Assembly: GCF_900110575.1 (NCBI RefSeq)
Contig: NZ_FOEF01000022.1
Location: forward strand, 115,726-179,725
Direction: 5' to 3'
Origin: Amycolatopsis saalfeldensis
GTDB lineage: Bacteria; Actinomycetota; Actinomycetes; Mycobacteriales; Pseudonocardiaceae
Length of the DNA: 64,000 bases
Made by a program: the position numbers and the translations under genes. Every line of letters starts with the position of its first letter. The first letter of the stretch is position 1. Of the stretch, positions 26,441-34,548 are shown piece after piece. Under the pieces are notes generated by a model that worked only from the letters and a program-made list of their open reading frames with translations, was not told the DNA's origin and did not search any database.

Positions 26441-27517
26441 TCAGAGCAGCCGAGCCAGCGCGGCCAGGAACCCGTCGGTCACCTCAGGCGCGCGGACGGC
26501 CAGCCGGAAGTGCTCCGGCCCCAGGCCGGGGAAGGTGTCACCGCGGCGGACCGCGTAACCGGCGTCGCGCAGGCGGGCGCGCAAGGACGGGTCGGGGTGG
26601 CGCACCAGGACGAAGGGGCCCCGCGGGTCGCCCAGGACGGCCGGGCCCAGCGCGGCGAGACCCGGTGCGGTGAGGTCCGATGCAGCGAGGCCCGGTGTCG
26701 TGAACCCCAGCGCGGCGAGGCCGGACACCAGGTACTCCCGGTCGGATTCCGCGGCGACGGCCAGTTTCTCCGCCTCCTCCACCGCGGCCGGACGGCAGCA
26801 GGCGACCGTGGCGACACCGGCCAAAGTGGACACCGACCACGGTGGCTGGACCGCGCGCAGCCGCGCCACGACGTCCGGCGGGCCGAGCAGGTAACCCGCG
26901 CGCAGGCCCGCCAGTCCCCACGTCTTGGTCAGGCTCCGCAGCACGACGACGCCGGGCAACGGCTCCCCCGCCAGGCTCTCCGTCTCGCCCGGGACAGCGT
27001 CGAGGAACGCCTCGTCCACCACCAGCAGCCGGCCCGGCCGGGTCAGCGCGCGCAGCGTCGACGCGGGATGCAGCACGGACGTCGGATTCGTCGGGTTGCC
27101 CACGTACACCAGGTCGGCCGACGCGGGGACCTGCTCGGGGCGCAGCGTGAAACCGTCCGAAGTGGACAGCACGACGCGCGAGACCTCGTGCCCCGCCGCG
27201 CGCAGGGCCGCCTCCGGTTCGGTGAACTGCGGGTGGACGACCACCGCGTGCTCCGGCCGCAGAGCGGAAGCCAGCAAGGTGAACGCTTCCGCCGCGCCGG
27301 CCGTCACCAGCACCTCCGCGACCGCGCGCCCGTGCCGTCCGGCCACTGCCTCGGCGGCCGCCGTCGGGTCCGGGTACGCGGCCAGCGTGTCCAGCGCCGA
27401 CGCCAGTTCGCGCCGCAGCCACTCCGGCGGCCGGGGCAGCCGGACGTTCACCGCGAGGTCCGCCAAACCCGGCTCGACCTCGCGGTCGCCGTGGTGGTGC
27501 AGGTCGTATTCACCCAC
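26441..27517 (-). CDS. cobC: Threonine-phosphate decarboxylase-like aminotransferase
   Basis: A PLP-dependent class I/II aminotransferase fold (358 aa) that, in the cobalamin pathway, supplies the aminopropanol phosphate arm. Motifs include LVYVGNPTNPTSVLHP and the PLP-lysine segment RSLTKTWGLAGLRAGY. The GTG start overlaps the cobB stop by eight bases, confirming the operon chlI/D-cobO-cobB-cobC. Residues near 265-295 hold three ten-residue near-repeats (GLAALGFTTP, GLAASDLTAP, GLAALGPAVL), encoded by a 30-bp tandem repeat absent from normal family members as I know them. Confidence 0.88.
   Translation of the reverse strand: MGEYDLHHHGDREVEPGLADLAVNVRLPRPPEWLRRELASALDTLAAYPDPTAAAEAVAGRHGRAVAEVLVTAGAAEAFTLLASALRPEHAVVVHPQFTEPEAALRAAGHEVSRVVLSTSDGFTLRPEQVPASADLVYVGNPTNPTSVLHPASTLRALTRPGRLLVVDEAFLDAVPGETESLAGEPLPGVVVLRSLTKTWGLAGLRAGYLLGPPDVVARLRAVQPPWSVSTLAGVATVACCRPAAVEEAEKLAVAAESDREYLVSGLAALGFTTPGLAASDLTAPGLAALGPAVLGDPRGPFVLVRHPDPSLRARLRDAGYAVRRGDTFPGLGPEHFRLAVRAPEVTDGFLAALARLL
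26652..26725. repeat. In-frame 30-bp tandem repeat inside cobC
   Basis: Units start at 26652, 26682 and 26712, exactly 30 bases apart; the third is partial at the DNA level. They share gcRgcgagRcc at the front. Thirty bases is ten codons, so the frame is kept and the protein gains ten-residue repeats. Confidence 0.8.
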
Positions 27518-28862
27518 CGGAAGCCACCGTCGCGAATGCGCGCACCCGCGCGGCGAACCGCCGCGCCAGCTCCGGGTACCCGGCCCAATGCACATGCAGG
27601 TACGAAGCGTGCAAGGAGTCCGAGGCGAACCCGTCCCGCAGGCGGTCCCAGCCCCACGCCGGGGTGGCGCCGTGGCCGGGGGTCACCTCGGTGCGGTGGA
27701 ACTCGTGGCCGGTGACCCGCGCGCCCGCCGGGGCCACCACATTGTCCGAAAGGGACACTGCGGTCCGGTAGCCGAGCTTGCCGCGCTTGGTCATCACGGC
27801 CGTCGCGGGCAGGGCGCCGACCATCGGCAGGCCGTCGAGGGACTCGCACAGGTACAGCAGTCCCGCGCACTCCGCGCTCACCGGCATCCCGCGCGCGATC
27901 GCGGCGGCGACCTGTTCGCGCAGCTCCCGGTTCGCCGACAGCTCGGCCGCGTGCACTTCCGGGAAGCCGCCGCCGAAGTACAGCCCGGCGCACCCGTCCG
28001 GCAAAGCCTTGTCCCGCAACGGGTCCACGTCCACCACGTCGACGCCCGACGCCGCGAGCAGCTCGACGTTCTCCGTGTAGCGGAAGGTGAACGCGGGCCC
28101 GGCGGCCGCCGCCACCACCGCACGCGGCCCCTCCTCGGAGCCCGAGGGAGTCCACATCGGACCGGAGAGCCGCGGTGCGCTGCGCGCGACCCGGACCACC
28201 GCCGCCAGGTCCACCCCGCCCGCAACCCAGTCCGCCAGCTCCGGCAGCACCCGCTGTGAGTCCGCCGCACGCTCGGCGGCCGGGACGAGCCCGAGGTGCC
28301 GGCTCGGCGCGTGCACGTTCTCGTTACGCCGCAAGGCACCCAGCAGGGGGACGCCGGTCGCCTCCAGCGCGGAGGCGATCTCGTCCTCGTGCCGCTGCGA
28401 GCCCAGCTTGTTCAGGATCACGCCGGCGAGCCGCACGCGGGTGTCATAGCTCGCGAAGCCCAGCACGGTCGCCGCGACACTGCGCGAAGCGGCCGAAGCG
28501 TCGACGACCAGCACCACGGGCGCGTCCAGCAGCCGCGCGACGTGGGCCGTCGAGGCGTAGCCCTCCGTGCCGAGCGCGCCGTCGAACAGGCCCATCACCC
28601 CCTCGATCACGGCGATGTCCGCCCCCGCGGAACCGTGGCGCAGCAAGGGAACCAGCCGCTCGTCGCCCTGCAGGAACGGGTCGAGGTTGCGGGCCGGGCG
28701 GCCGGTCGCGAGCGCGTGGTAACCCGGGTCGATGAAGTCCGGGCCCACCTTGTGCCCGGACACCCGGTGCCCGGCCGCGCGCAGGGCCGCCATCAGCCCG
28801 GCCGCGACGGTGGTCTTGCCGTGCCCGGAGCCGGGCGCGGCGATGACCACCCGCGCTACCAC
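27510..28862 (-). CDS. cobB: Cobyrinic (hydrogenobyrinic) acid a,c-diamide synthase
   Basis: 450 residues. An ATPase domain with Walker A PGSGHGKTT near residue 10 and the HKVGPDFIDPGYH motif precedes a class I glutaminase domain (SAECAGLLYLC nucleophile and a GHEFHRTEV histidine). It amidates the a and c acetates of hydrogenobyrinic acid in the aerobic route. The GTG at 28862 overlaps the cobO stop by seven bases and follows a gggggatc site; a second GTG 12 bases later is the alternative. Confidence 0.95.
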   Translation of the reverse strand: MVARVVIAAPGSGHGKTTVAAGLMAALRAAGHRVSGHKVGPDFIDPGYHALATGRPARNLDPFLQGDERLVPLLRHGSAGADIAVIEGVMGLFDGALGTEGYASTAHVARLLDAPVVLVVDASAASRSVAATVLGFASYDTRVRLAGVILNKLGSQRHEDEIASALEATGVPLLGALRRNENVHAPSRHLGLVPAAERAADSQRVLPELADWVAGGVDLAAVVRVARSAPRLSGPMWTPSGSEEGPRAVVAAAAGPAFTFRYTENVELLAASGVDVVDVDPLRDKALPDGCAGLYFGGGFPEVHAAELSANRELREQVAAAIARGMPVSAECAGLLYLCESLDGLPMVGALPATAVMTKRGKLGYRTAVSLSDNVVAPAGARVTGHEFHRTEVTPGHGATPAWGWDRLRDGFASDSLHASYLHVHWAGYPELARRFAARVRAFATVASGG

Positions 28863-29470
28863 TCGATCCCCCGCTGCCCCTTCTGCCCGGCGTCCATCGG
28901 GTGCTTGACCTTCGTCATCTCGGTCACCAGGTCCGCGGCCTCGATCAGCTCGGGCGGGGCGGACCGGCCGGTGATCACCACGTGCTGGTGCCCGGGCCGG
29001 GAGACCAAAGCAGACACCACGTCGCCGACCTCGAGCCAGCCCCACTTGAGCAGGTAGCTGAACTCGTCGAGCACGTAGAAGTCGTACTTCTCCGCGGCCA
29101 GGCAGCGCTTGATCTCCGCCCAGCCCTCGCGCCCGTTGGCCGCGTGGTCCTCCTCGGTGCCGGACTTGCGCGTCCAGCTCCAGCCCTCGCCCATCTTGTG
29201 CCATTCGACCGCGCCGCCCTCGCCGGTCTCGTCGTGCAGCTTCCCGAGGGCGCGGAACGCGGCTTCCTCGCCGACCCGCCACTTCGCCGACTTCACGAAC
29301 TGGAACACCCCGATCGACCAGCCCTGGTTCCACGCGCGCAAGGCCATGCCGAACGCGGCGGTCGACTTGCCCTTCATCTCGCCGGTGTGCACGACGAGTA
29401 GCGGCCGGTTGCGGCGCTGGCGCGTGGTGAGCCCGTCCTGCGGGACGACGGCGGGTTTCCCTTGTGGCAT
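28856..29470 (-). CDS. cobO: Corrinoid adenosyltransferase (BtuR/CobO type)
   Basis: 204 residues. Transfers adenosyl from ATP to Co(I) corrinoid. The unusual P-loop HTGEMKGKSTAAFG of BtuR/CobO is present, as are FVKSAKWRVGEE and the FYVLDEFSYLLKWGWL Walker B region. The ATG shares one base with the chlI/D stop (TGATG), so the two are translationally coupled. Confidence 0.97.
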   Translation of the reverse strand: MPQGKPAVVPQDGLTTRQRRNRPLLVVHTGEMKGKSTAAFGMALRAWNQGWSIGVFQFVKSAKWRVGEEAAFRALGKLHDETGEGGAVEWHKMGEGWSWTRKSGTEEDHAANGREGWAEIKRCLAAEKYDFYVLDEFSYLLKWGWLEVGDVVSALVSRPGHQHVVITGRSAPPELIEAADLVTEMTKVKHPMDAGQKGQRGIEW

Positions 29471-31452
29471 CAGGCAGCCCTCCCGGTTCGCGCCCGCACC
29501 GCCGAGGCGAGCGACTCCGCGGCGACGTCCGCCAGCGGCACGTGCTCGGCCCCGAGGTGCCCGGCCAGCTCCCCGGCGAGCCCGAGGCGCATCCGCCCGC
29601 TCTCGCAGTCCATCACGATCGCGGTGACGCCCGCGAGCAGCCCGGCGGCGGCCTGCGAGCGCGCGACGGCGTCCGCCCCGCTCGTCGCCCGCCCGTCCGT
29701 GACCACGACCAGCAGCGGACGACGGCGCGGATCGCGGATCGCCTCCACCTTCAGTACCCGCGCGGCCTCCAGCAGTCCCTCGGCGAGCGGCGTGCGGCCA
29801 CCCGTCGGAAGTCCTTCGAGCCGGGACGCGGCGGCATCGACGCTGATCGTCGGCGGCAGCGCGAGTTCGGCCGAGTCGCCACGGAACGTCACCAAGCCGA
29901 CCTTGTCACGCCGTTGGTAAGCGTCCATCAGCAATGACAGGACCGCTGTCTTCACTTCGCGCATCCGCGTCCGCGCGCCCATCGAGCCGGACGCGTCGAC
30001 GCAGAAGAGCACGAGGTTTCCTTCGCGCCCTTCGCGCAACGCGAAACGCAAGTCCTGCGTACGCACCTTCAGTCCGGGGCCGCTGCGGCCTCGCGAACGC
30101 TGATACGGCGCCGCCGCGCGCACGGTCGCCACGAGGTGCGGCCGTCCTTCGCGCACACTCGGCGGCTGGACGCCGATCGTGCGCCCGCTGTCCGTGATCG
30201 CCCGCGACCGGCGGCCGCGCTCGCCCTCGCCGGTGCCCTTGACGCGGAACACGCGGGCCCGGAACGTGTCCCCGGCGCCGACCGTCTTCTGTTTGCCGGA
30301 ATCGTTTCCCGGCTGGGACTGGGGTTGCCGAGCGCCGTCGCCGGGCGCCTGGTCTGCCTCCGCGGGCGGCGCCGAACCCGAGCCGGGACCGTCGTCGGGG
30401 CCGTCACCGGGGCCGTCGTTGTCCGGACCGGCCGGCGGCTGCGCGTCTTCCAGCGCCTGCTCCAGCTGCTCCTCGGAAATCCCCGGCGCGTCGAACGGGT
30501 TGCGCCGCCGGCGGTGGGGCAGCGCGAGCCGCGCGGCGACCCGGATGTCGTCGGTGGTCACCTCGTCGCGGCCGGCCCAGGCGGCGTGCGCGACGGCCGT
30601 GCGCGCCGTGACGATGTCGGCCCGCATGCCGTCCACCTCGAACGACGCGCACACCTCGGCGATCTGCCGCAGCGCGTCGTCAGGCAGCTTCACAGCGGGC
30701 AGAAGCCGTTGTGCCGCTTCGATGTCCGCGGCCAGCGAAGCGTCTTCGTCCGCGTAGCCCGCCGCGAAGCCGTCCGGATCCGCTTCATAGGCGAGACGGC
30801 GTCGGACGACCTCGACGCGTTGCTCCGGGTCCCGGCTGGACGCGACCTCGACGGTCAGCCCGAACCGGTCCAGCAGCTGCGGCCGCAGCTCGCCCTCCTC
30901 CGGGTTCATCGTGCCGATCAGCACGAACCGCGCGGCGTGCGAGACGGACACGCCCTCGCGTTCCACGGTCGCGCGCCCCATCGCGGCGGCGTCGAGCAGC
31001 GTGTCCACCAGGTGGTCGTGCAGGAGGTTGACCTCGTCCACGTACAGCAGGCCGCGGTGCGCGGCGGCGAGCAGGCCCGGCTGGTAGTCCGTGACGCCCT
31101 CGGCCAGCGCCTTCTCCAGGTTCAGCGAGCCCACCACCCGGTCCTCGGCCGCGCCGACGGGCAGCTCCACCAGCCGCGCGGGCCGCTGGTGCGCCGCCGC
31201 ACCGGCCGCGTGCGTGCCGTCCGGGCACAGCGGGTCCGGCGCGGCCGGGTCACACGAGAAACGGCAGCCGTCCACCACCTCGACGCCCGGCAGCAGGCCC
31301 GCGAGCGCCCGCACCATCGTCGACTTCGCCGTGCCCTTCTCGCCCCGCACGAGCACCCCGCCCACAGCAGGCGAGATCGAGGACAACACCAGCGCCAGGC
31401 GCAGGTCCGGCATCCCGACGACGGCGGTGAACGGGTACGGCTTCAACAGCAC
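29470..31452 (-). CDS. ChlI/ChlD-type chelatase subunit, fused AAA-VWA (putative cobaltochelatase subunit)
   Basis: 660 residues. The N-terminal AAA+ ATPase resembles magnesium chelatase ChlI/BchI, with Walker A VRGEKGTAKSTM (about 37-47) and Walker B GLLYVDEVNLL. A Pro/Asp-rich linker follows, then a VWA domain with MIDAS motif D486-A-S488-G-S490. In bacteria with an aerobic pathway but no CobS/CobT, such a fused I/D protein is thought to serve CobN, and cobN is in this window. First gene of the minus-strand unit with cobO, cobB and cobC. Confidence 0.88.
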   Translation of the reverse strand: MLLKPYPFTAVVGMPDLRLALVLSSISPAVGGVLVRGEKGTAKSTMVRALAGLLPGVEVVDGCRFSCDPAAPDPLCPDGTHAAGAAAHQRPARLVELPVGAAEDRVVGSLNLEKALAEGVTDYQPGLLAAAHRGLLYVDEVNLLHDHLVDTLLDAAAMGRATVEREGVSVSHAARFVLIGTMNPEEGELRPQLLDRFGLTVEVASSRDPEQRVEVVRRRLAYEADPDGFAAGYADEDASLAADIEAAQRLLPAVKLPDDALRQIAEVCASFEVDGMRADIVTARTAVAHAAWAGRDEVTTDDIRVAARLALPHRRRRNPFDAPGISEEQLEQALEDAQPPAGPDNDGPGDGPDDGPGSGSAPPAEADQAPGDGARQPQSQPGNDSGKQKTVGAGDTFRARVFRVKGTGEGERGRRSRAITDSGRTIGVQPPSVREGRPHLVATVRAAAPYQRSRGRSGPGLKVRTQDLRFALREGREGNLVLFCVDASGSMGARTRMREVKTAVLSLLMDAYQRRDKVGLVTFRGDSAELALPPTISVDAAASRLEGLPTGGRTPLAEGLLEAARVLKVEAIRDPRRRPLLVVVTDGRATSGADAVARSQAAAGLLAGVTAIVMDCESGRMRLGLAGELAGHLGAEHVPLADVAAESLASAVRARTGRAA

Positions 31453-31500
31453 TCCTCGTGGTCGGCGTCCGGCCGATCATCGCACAGGAAACCGGTCGTC

Positions 31501-31506
31501 TAGCGT
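31501..31506 (+). promoter_or_regulatory. Candidate -10 of the cobL operon
   Basis: TAGCGT is followed six bases later by an ATG at 31513 with no Shine-Dalgarno sequence. The spacing matches the other apparently leaderless starts in this window. The 60-bp gap to the divergent chelatase gene must hold both promoters. Confidence 0.4.
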
Positions 31507-31512
31507 GAGCCG

Positions 31513-31569
31513 ATGTGCGCGGAGAAAGGTCACACCGACCCGCCGAGGCGAGGGCGACACCCGACGTGA
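31513..31569 (+). CDS. Possible 18-residue leader peptide coupled to cobL
   Basis: An ATG just after the TAGCGT element opens an 18-codon frame, MCAEKGHTDPPRRGRHPT, whose TGA overlaps an in-frame cobL GTG by four bases (GTGA at 31566-31569). No family is known. It could be a translated leader that couples or regulates cobL, or simply a chance frame in the 5' region. Confidence 0.3.
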   Translation: MCAEKGHTDPPRRGRHPT

Positions 31570-32792
31570 CCGGCGGGGGGTCCGGGGGCGTGCCCCCGGC
31601 GTGGGGTCCGGGGGCTCGGCCCCTGGGCAGCACAGCACGCCTGACGGTGGTCGGCATTGGGGCTGACGGCTGGTCGGGACTCTCGGACGCGGCACGCGAC
31701 AGAGTGCTCGCGGCCGACGTCGTGCTGGGCGCGCCGAGGCAGCTGGCCTCGCTGCCGGACGAGGTCCGCGCCCGGCCGTGGCCCAGCCCGCTGCTGCCCG
31801 CGCTCGACGACGTCCTCGCCGAGCACTCCGGCCAGCGGATCTGCGTCCTGGCCAGCGGTGACCCCCTGCTGTCGGGCATCGGCACCACCCTGCGGGACCG
31901 CGGTCACGACATCGAGGTCTTGCCCGCGCTGTCCAGCGTCACGCTGGCGCGGGCCCGGCTCGGCTGGTCCGCCGAAGAGACCGAAGTGGTCACCGTGGTC
32001 GGCCGCGCGGTACAGCGCGTCGCCCGCGCGCTGGCACCGCGACGAAAAGTGCTCGTGCTCGGCGCGAACGCCGCCGACCTGCGCGAACTGCTGAAGGCCC
32101 GCGGTTACGGCGGCACCACGCTGACCGCGCTGGAAAACCTGGGCGCCGAAACCGAACAAATCACCGGCGGCTGGACGCACAACCCCGGTCCCCTCACCGT
32201 GTTCGCCCTCGAATGCGCCGGCCCCGCGCTGCCCCTCACCGGCCTGCCCGACGACGCCTTCGAGCACGACGGCCAGCTCACCAAACGCGACCTCCGCGCG
32301 TCCGCCCTCGCCTGCCTCGCGCCGAGCCCCGGCGAGCTGCTCTGGGACGTCGGCGCGGGCGCGGGCAGCATCGGCGTCGAATGGTCCCGCGCGCACCCGT
32401 TGAACCGCGCCATCGCGATCGAGCGCGACCCGGCGCGGGCCGAACGCATCGCGCGCAACGCGGACACGCTCGGGGTGCCCGAACTGCGCGTGGTCACCGG
32501 CCCCGCCCCCGACGTGCTCGCCGGACTGCCCGAGCCCGACGCCGTGTTCATCGGCGGCGGCCTCACCGTCCCCGGGCTGCTCGACGCATGCCTCGGCACC
32601 GGCGCGCGGATCGTCGCGCACGGCGTGACGCTCGAAGCCGAGCAGGTGCTGGCCCATGCGTACACCGAGCACGGCGGTGAGCTGCAACGGATCACCGTCG
32701 AACACGCGAAGCCGCTCGGCGGGTTCACCGGCTGGACCCCTTCGCGCACCGTCACCCAGTGGTCTTGGCACAACCAGGAGAACGGGAAATGA
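31566..32792 (+). CDS. cobL: Precorrin-6Y C5,15-methyltransferase (decarboxylating)
   Basis: A two-domain enzyme. The N-terminal CbiE-like methyltransferase begins LTVVGIGADGWSGL. The C-terminal CbiT-like methyltransferase has the SAM site LLWDVGAGAGSIGVEW. It methylates C5 and C15 and decarboxylates the C12 acetate. The start is uncertain: a 52-bp dispersed palindromic repeat (31575-31626) lies directly before the conserved domain. GTG 31566 would translate through it, GTG 31647 would begin MVGIGADG after it, and GTG 31515 is a third option. It overlaps cobM by four bases. Confidence 0.93.
   Translation: MTGGGSGGVPPAWGPGARPLGSTARLTVVGIGADGWSGLSDAARDRVLAADVVLGAPRQLASLPDEVRARPWPSPLLPALDDVLAEHSGQRICVLASGDPLLSGIGTTLRDRGHDIEVLPALSSVTLARARLGWSAEETEVVTVVGRAVQRVARALAPRRKVLVLGANAADLRELLKARGYGGTTLTALENLGAETEQITGGWTHNPGPLTVFALECAGPALPLTGLPDDAFEHDGQLTKRDLRASALACLAPSPGELLWDVGAGAGSIGVEWSRAHPLNRAIAIERDPARAERIARNADTLGVPELRVVTGPAPDVLAGLPEPDAVFIGGGLTVPGLLDACLGTGARIVAHGVTLEAEQVLAHAYTEHGGELQRITVEHAKPLGGFTGWTPSRTVTQWSWHNQENGK
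31575..31626. repeat. Dispersed palindromic GC-rich repeat, copy 1
   Basis: Two adjacent stem-loops (CCGGGGGC..GCCCCCGG and GGGGNTCGGCCCC). A second copy in the opposite orientation lies at 62962-63013; about 40 of 51 positions agree with one gap, including the 14-mer GGGGGTCCGGGGGC. Confidence 0.7.
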
Positions 32793-33550
32793 CCGTCTAC
32801 TTCATCGGCGCGGGCCCCGGCGCGGCGGACCTGATCACCGTCCGCGGCCGCGACACGCTCGCGCGCTGCGGCGTCTGCCTCTACCCCGGCAGCATGACGC
32901 CGACCGACCTGCTGGCGTACTGCCCTCCGGACGCGGAGCGCGTGGACACCGCAGGCCTGAGTCTCGACGAAATCGCGGGGAAGCTCGTCGACGCGCACCG
33001 CGCGGGCCACGACGTCGCCCGCCTCTGTTCGGGCGATCCTTCGCTCTACAGCGCGGTCGCGGAGCAGATGCGGCGCCTCGATCTGGCCGGCGTGCCGTAC
33101 GACGTGGTCCCCGGCGTGCCCGCCTTCGCCGCCTCGGCCGCCGTGCTCCGCCGCGAGCTGACGGTGCCGGAGATCGGCCAGAGCCTGGTGATCACGCGGG
33201 CGCAGGCGCGGTCCACCGCCATGCCCGGCGGCGAGACGCTGGCGAACTTCGCCCGCAGCGGCGCCACGCTCGCGTTGCACCTGGCGATCAACCACGTCGA
33301 GCGGGTGGCCGCCGAGCTGGCCGGGTTCTACGGCGCGGACTGCCCGGCGGCGATCGTCGCGCTGGCCAGCCAGCCGGGCGAGACGGTGGTGCGCGGCACG
33401 CTCGCCGACATCGCCGCGCAGGCCCGGGCGGCCGGGCTGACGCGCGCGGCCACCATCTTCGTCGGCCGGGTGCTCGCGGCCGAGGGCTTCCCCGACAGCT
33501 TCCTGTATTCGAGCACCCGTGACCGCGCGAGCCAACCGGAGTCGTTGTGA
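32789..33550 (+). CDS. cobM: Precorrin-4 C11-methyltransferase
   Basis: 253 residues of the tetrapyrrole methylase family: VYFIGAGPGAADLITVRG at the start, RLCSGDPSLYSAVAEQ and YDVVPGVPAFAASAA in the SAM-binding half. It methylates C11 in the aerobic corrin pathway. An aggaga site precedes the ATG, which overlaps the cobL stop by four bases. Confidence 0.96.
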   Translation: MTVYFIGAGPGAADLITVRGRDTLARCGVCLYPGSMTPTDLLAYCPPDAERVDTAGLSLDEIAGKLVDAHRAGHDVARLCSGDPSLYSAVAEQMRRLDLAGVPYDVVPGVPAFAASAAVLRRELTVPEIGQSLVITRAQARSTAMPGGETLANFARSGATLALHLAINHVERVAAELAGFYGADCPAAIVALASQPGETVVRGTLADIAAQARAAGLTRAATIFVGRVLAAEGFPDSFLYSSTRDRASQPESL

Positions 33551-34548
33551 CCAACCTGCGCTGGGGCCTGCTGGCCGCCGGGACCATCGCCGCCGAATTC
33601 GCGGCCGGCGTCGAGCAAAGCCGGCACGGCGTCCTCGGCGCTGTCGCCGCGCGCTCGGCTTCGCGGGCGCGCGAATTCGCGACACGCTTCGAGATCCCGA
33701 AGGCGTACGGCGGTTACGAAGACCTCCTCGCCGACCCGGACATCGACGCCGTGTACATCGCGACGCCGCACCCGATGCACGCCGAGTGGGCGATCCGCGC
33801 CGCCGAGGCCGGAAAGCACGTGCTGTGCGAGAAGCCGCTCACGGTCACCGCGCCCGAGGCCGAGAAGGTCATCGATGCCGCACGCCGCAACGACGTCTTC
33901 CTCATGGAGGCGTTCATGTACCGGCTGCACCCGCAGACGCGGCGGCTGGCCGAGCTGATCTCCTGCGGCGCGATCGGCGAGGTCCGGGCCGTCGACGTGG
34001 CGTTCAGCTACGACTACGAGACCGAGCGCCTGGGCGATCCCGCGCTCGGCGGCGGCGGGATCCTCGACGTCGGCTGCTACTGCACGTCGCTGGCCCGGCT
34101 GGTCGCGCAGGCCGCGACCGGCGAGGCGGTGGTCGAACCCACCACCGTCACCGGCATGGCGCGGCTGTCCGAACGCGGGGTCGACGAGTACGCGATGGGC
34201 CTGTTCCGGCTGCCCGGCGGCATCATCGCGCAGCTGTCCTGCGGTTACCGGCTGGCGCAGGACGACCACATCCGCGTCTACGGCAGCGCCGGGCAGCTGT
34301 ACGTGCCGAAACCCGCGTGGATCCACGAAATGCGCCCGCCGGGCACTTCGTCGATCGTGCTGACCCCCACCGGCGGCGAGCCCGAGGTGATCGAGATCGA
34401 GGCGACGCAGGGCCTGTTCACCCGCGAGGCCGACCACGTCGCCGCGCATGTGGCCGACCGGCAGGCGCCCGAGCTGACCTGGGCGGAAACGCTGGCGAAC
34501 ATGCGCACGCTCGACCGCTGGCGCTCGGCCGTCGGTTACGGCGGATGA
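33547..34548 (+). CDS. Gfo/Idh/MocA family oxidoreductase inside the cob operon
   Basis: 333 residues. The N-terminal Rossmann domain (LRWGLLAAGTIAAEFAAGV) carries the family EKP motif, CEKPLTVTAPEAEK. The C-terminal alpha/beta domain starts near MEAFMYRLHPQTRRL. Known relatives oxidise or reduce sugars, inositols or biliverdin using NAD(P). The gene overlaps both neighbours by four bases (GTGA with cobM, ATGA with cobK), so it is co-translated with corrin genes. No step of the known pathway is assigned to this family. It could be a cobalamin-linked enzyme or an unrelated insertion. Confidence 0.88.
   Translation: MTNLRWGLLAAGTIAAEFAAGVEQSRHGVLGAVAARSASRAREFATRFEIPKAYGGYEDLLADPDIDAVYIATPHPMHAEWAIRAAEAGKHVLCEKPLTVTAPEAEKVIDAARRNDVFLMEAFMYRLHPQTRRLAELISCGAIGEVRAVDVAFSYDYETERLGDPALGGGGILDVGCYCTSLARLVAQAATGEAVVEPTTVTGMARLSERGVDEYAMGLFRLPGGIIAQLSCGYRLAQDDHIRVYGSAGQLYVPKPAWIHEMRPPGTSSIVLTPTGGEPEVIEIEATQGLFTREADHVAAHVADRQAPELTWAETLANMRTLDRWRSAVGYGG

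Noticed and set aside
31515..31565. GTG at 31515 as the cobL start
   Set aside because: It would add about 44 residues, not family-like, before the conserved LTVVGIGADGW, and has no ribosome site; GTG 31566 or 31647 is more plausible.
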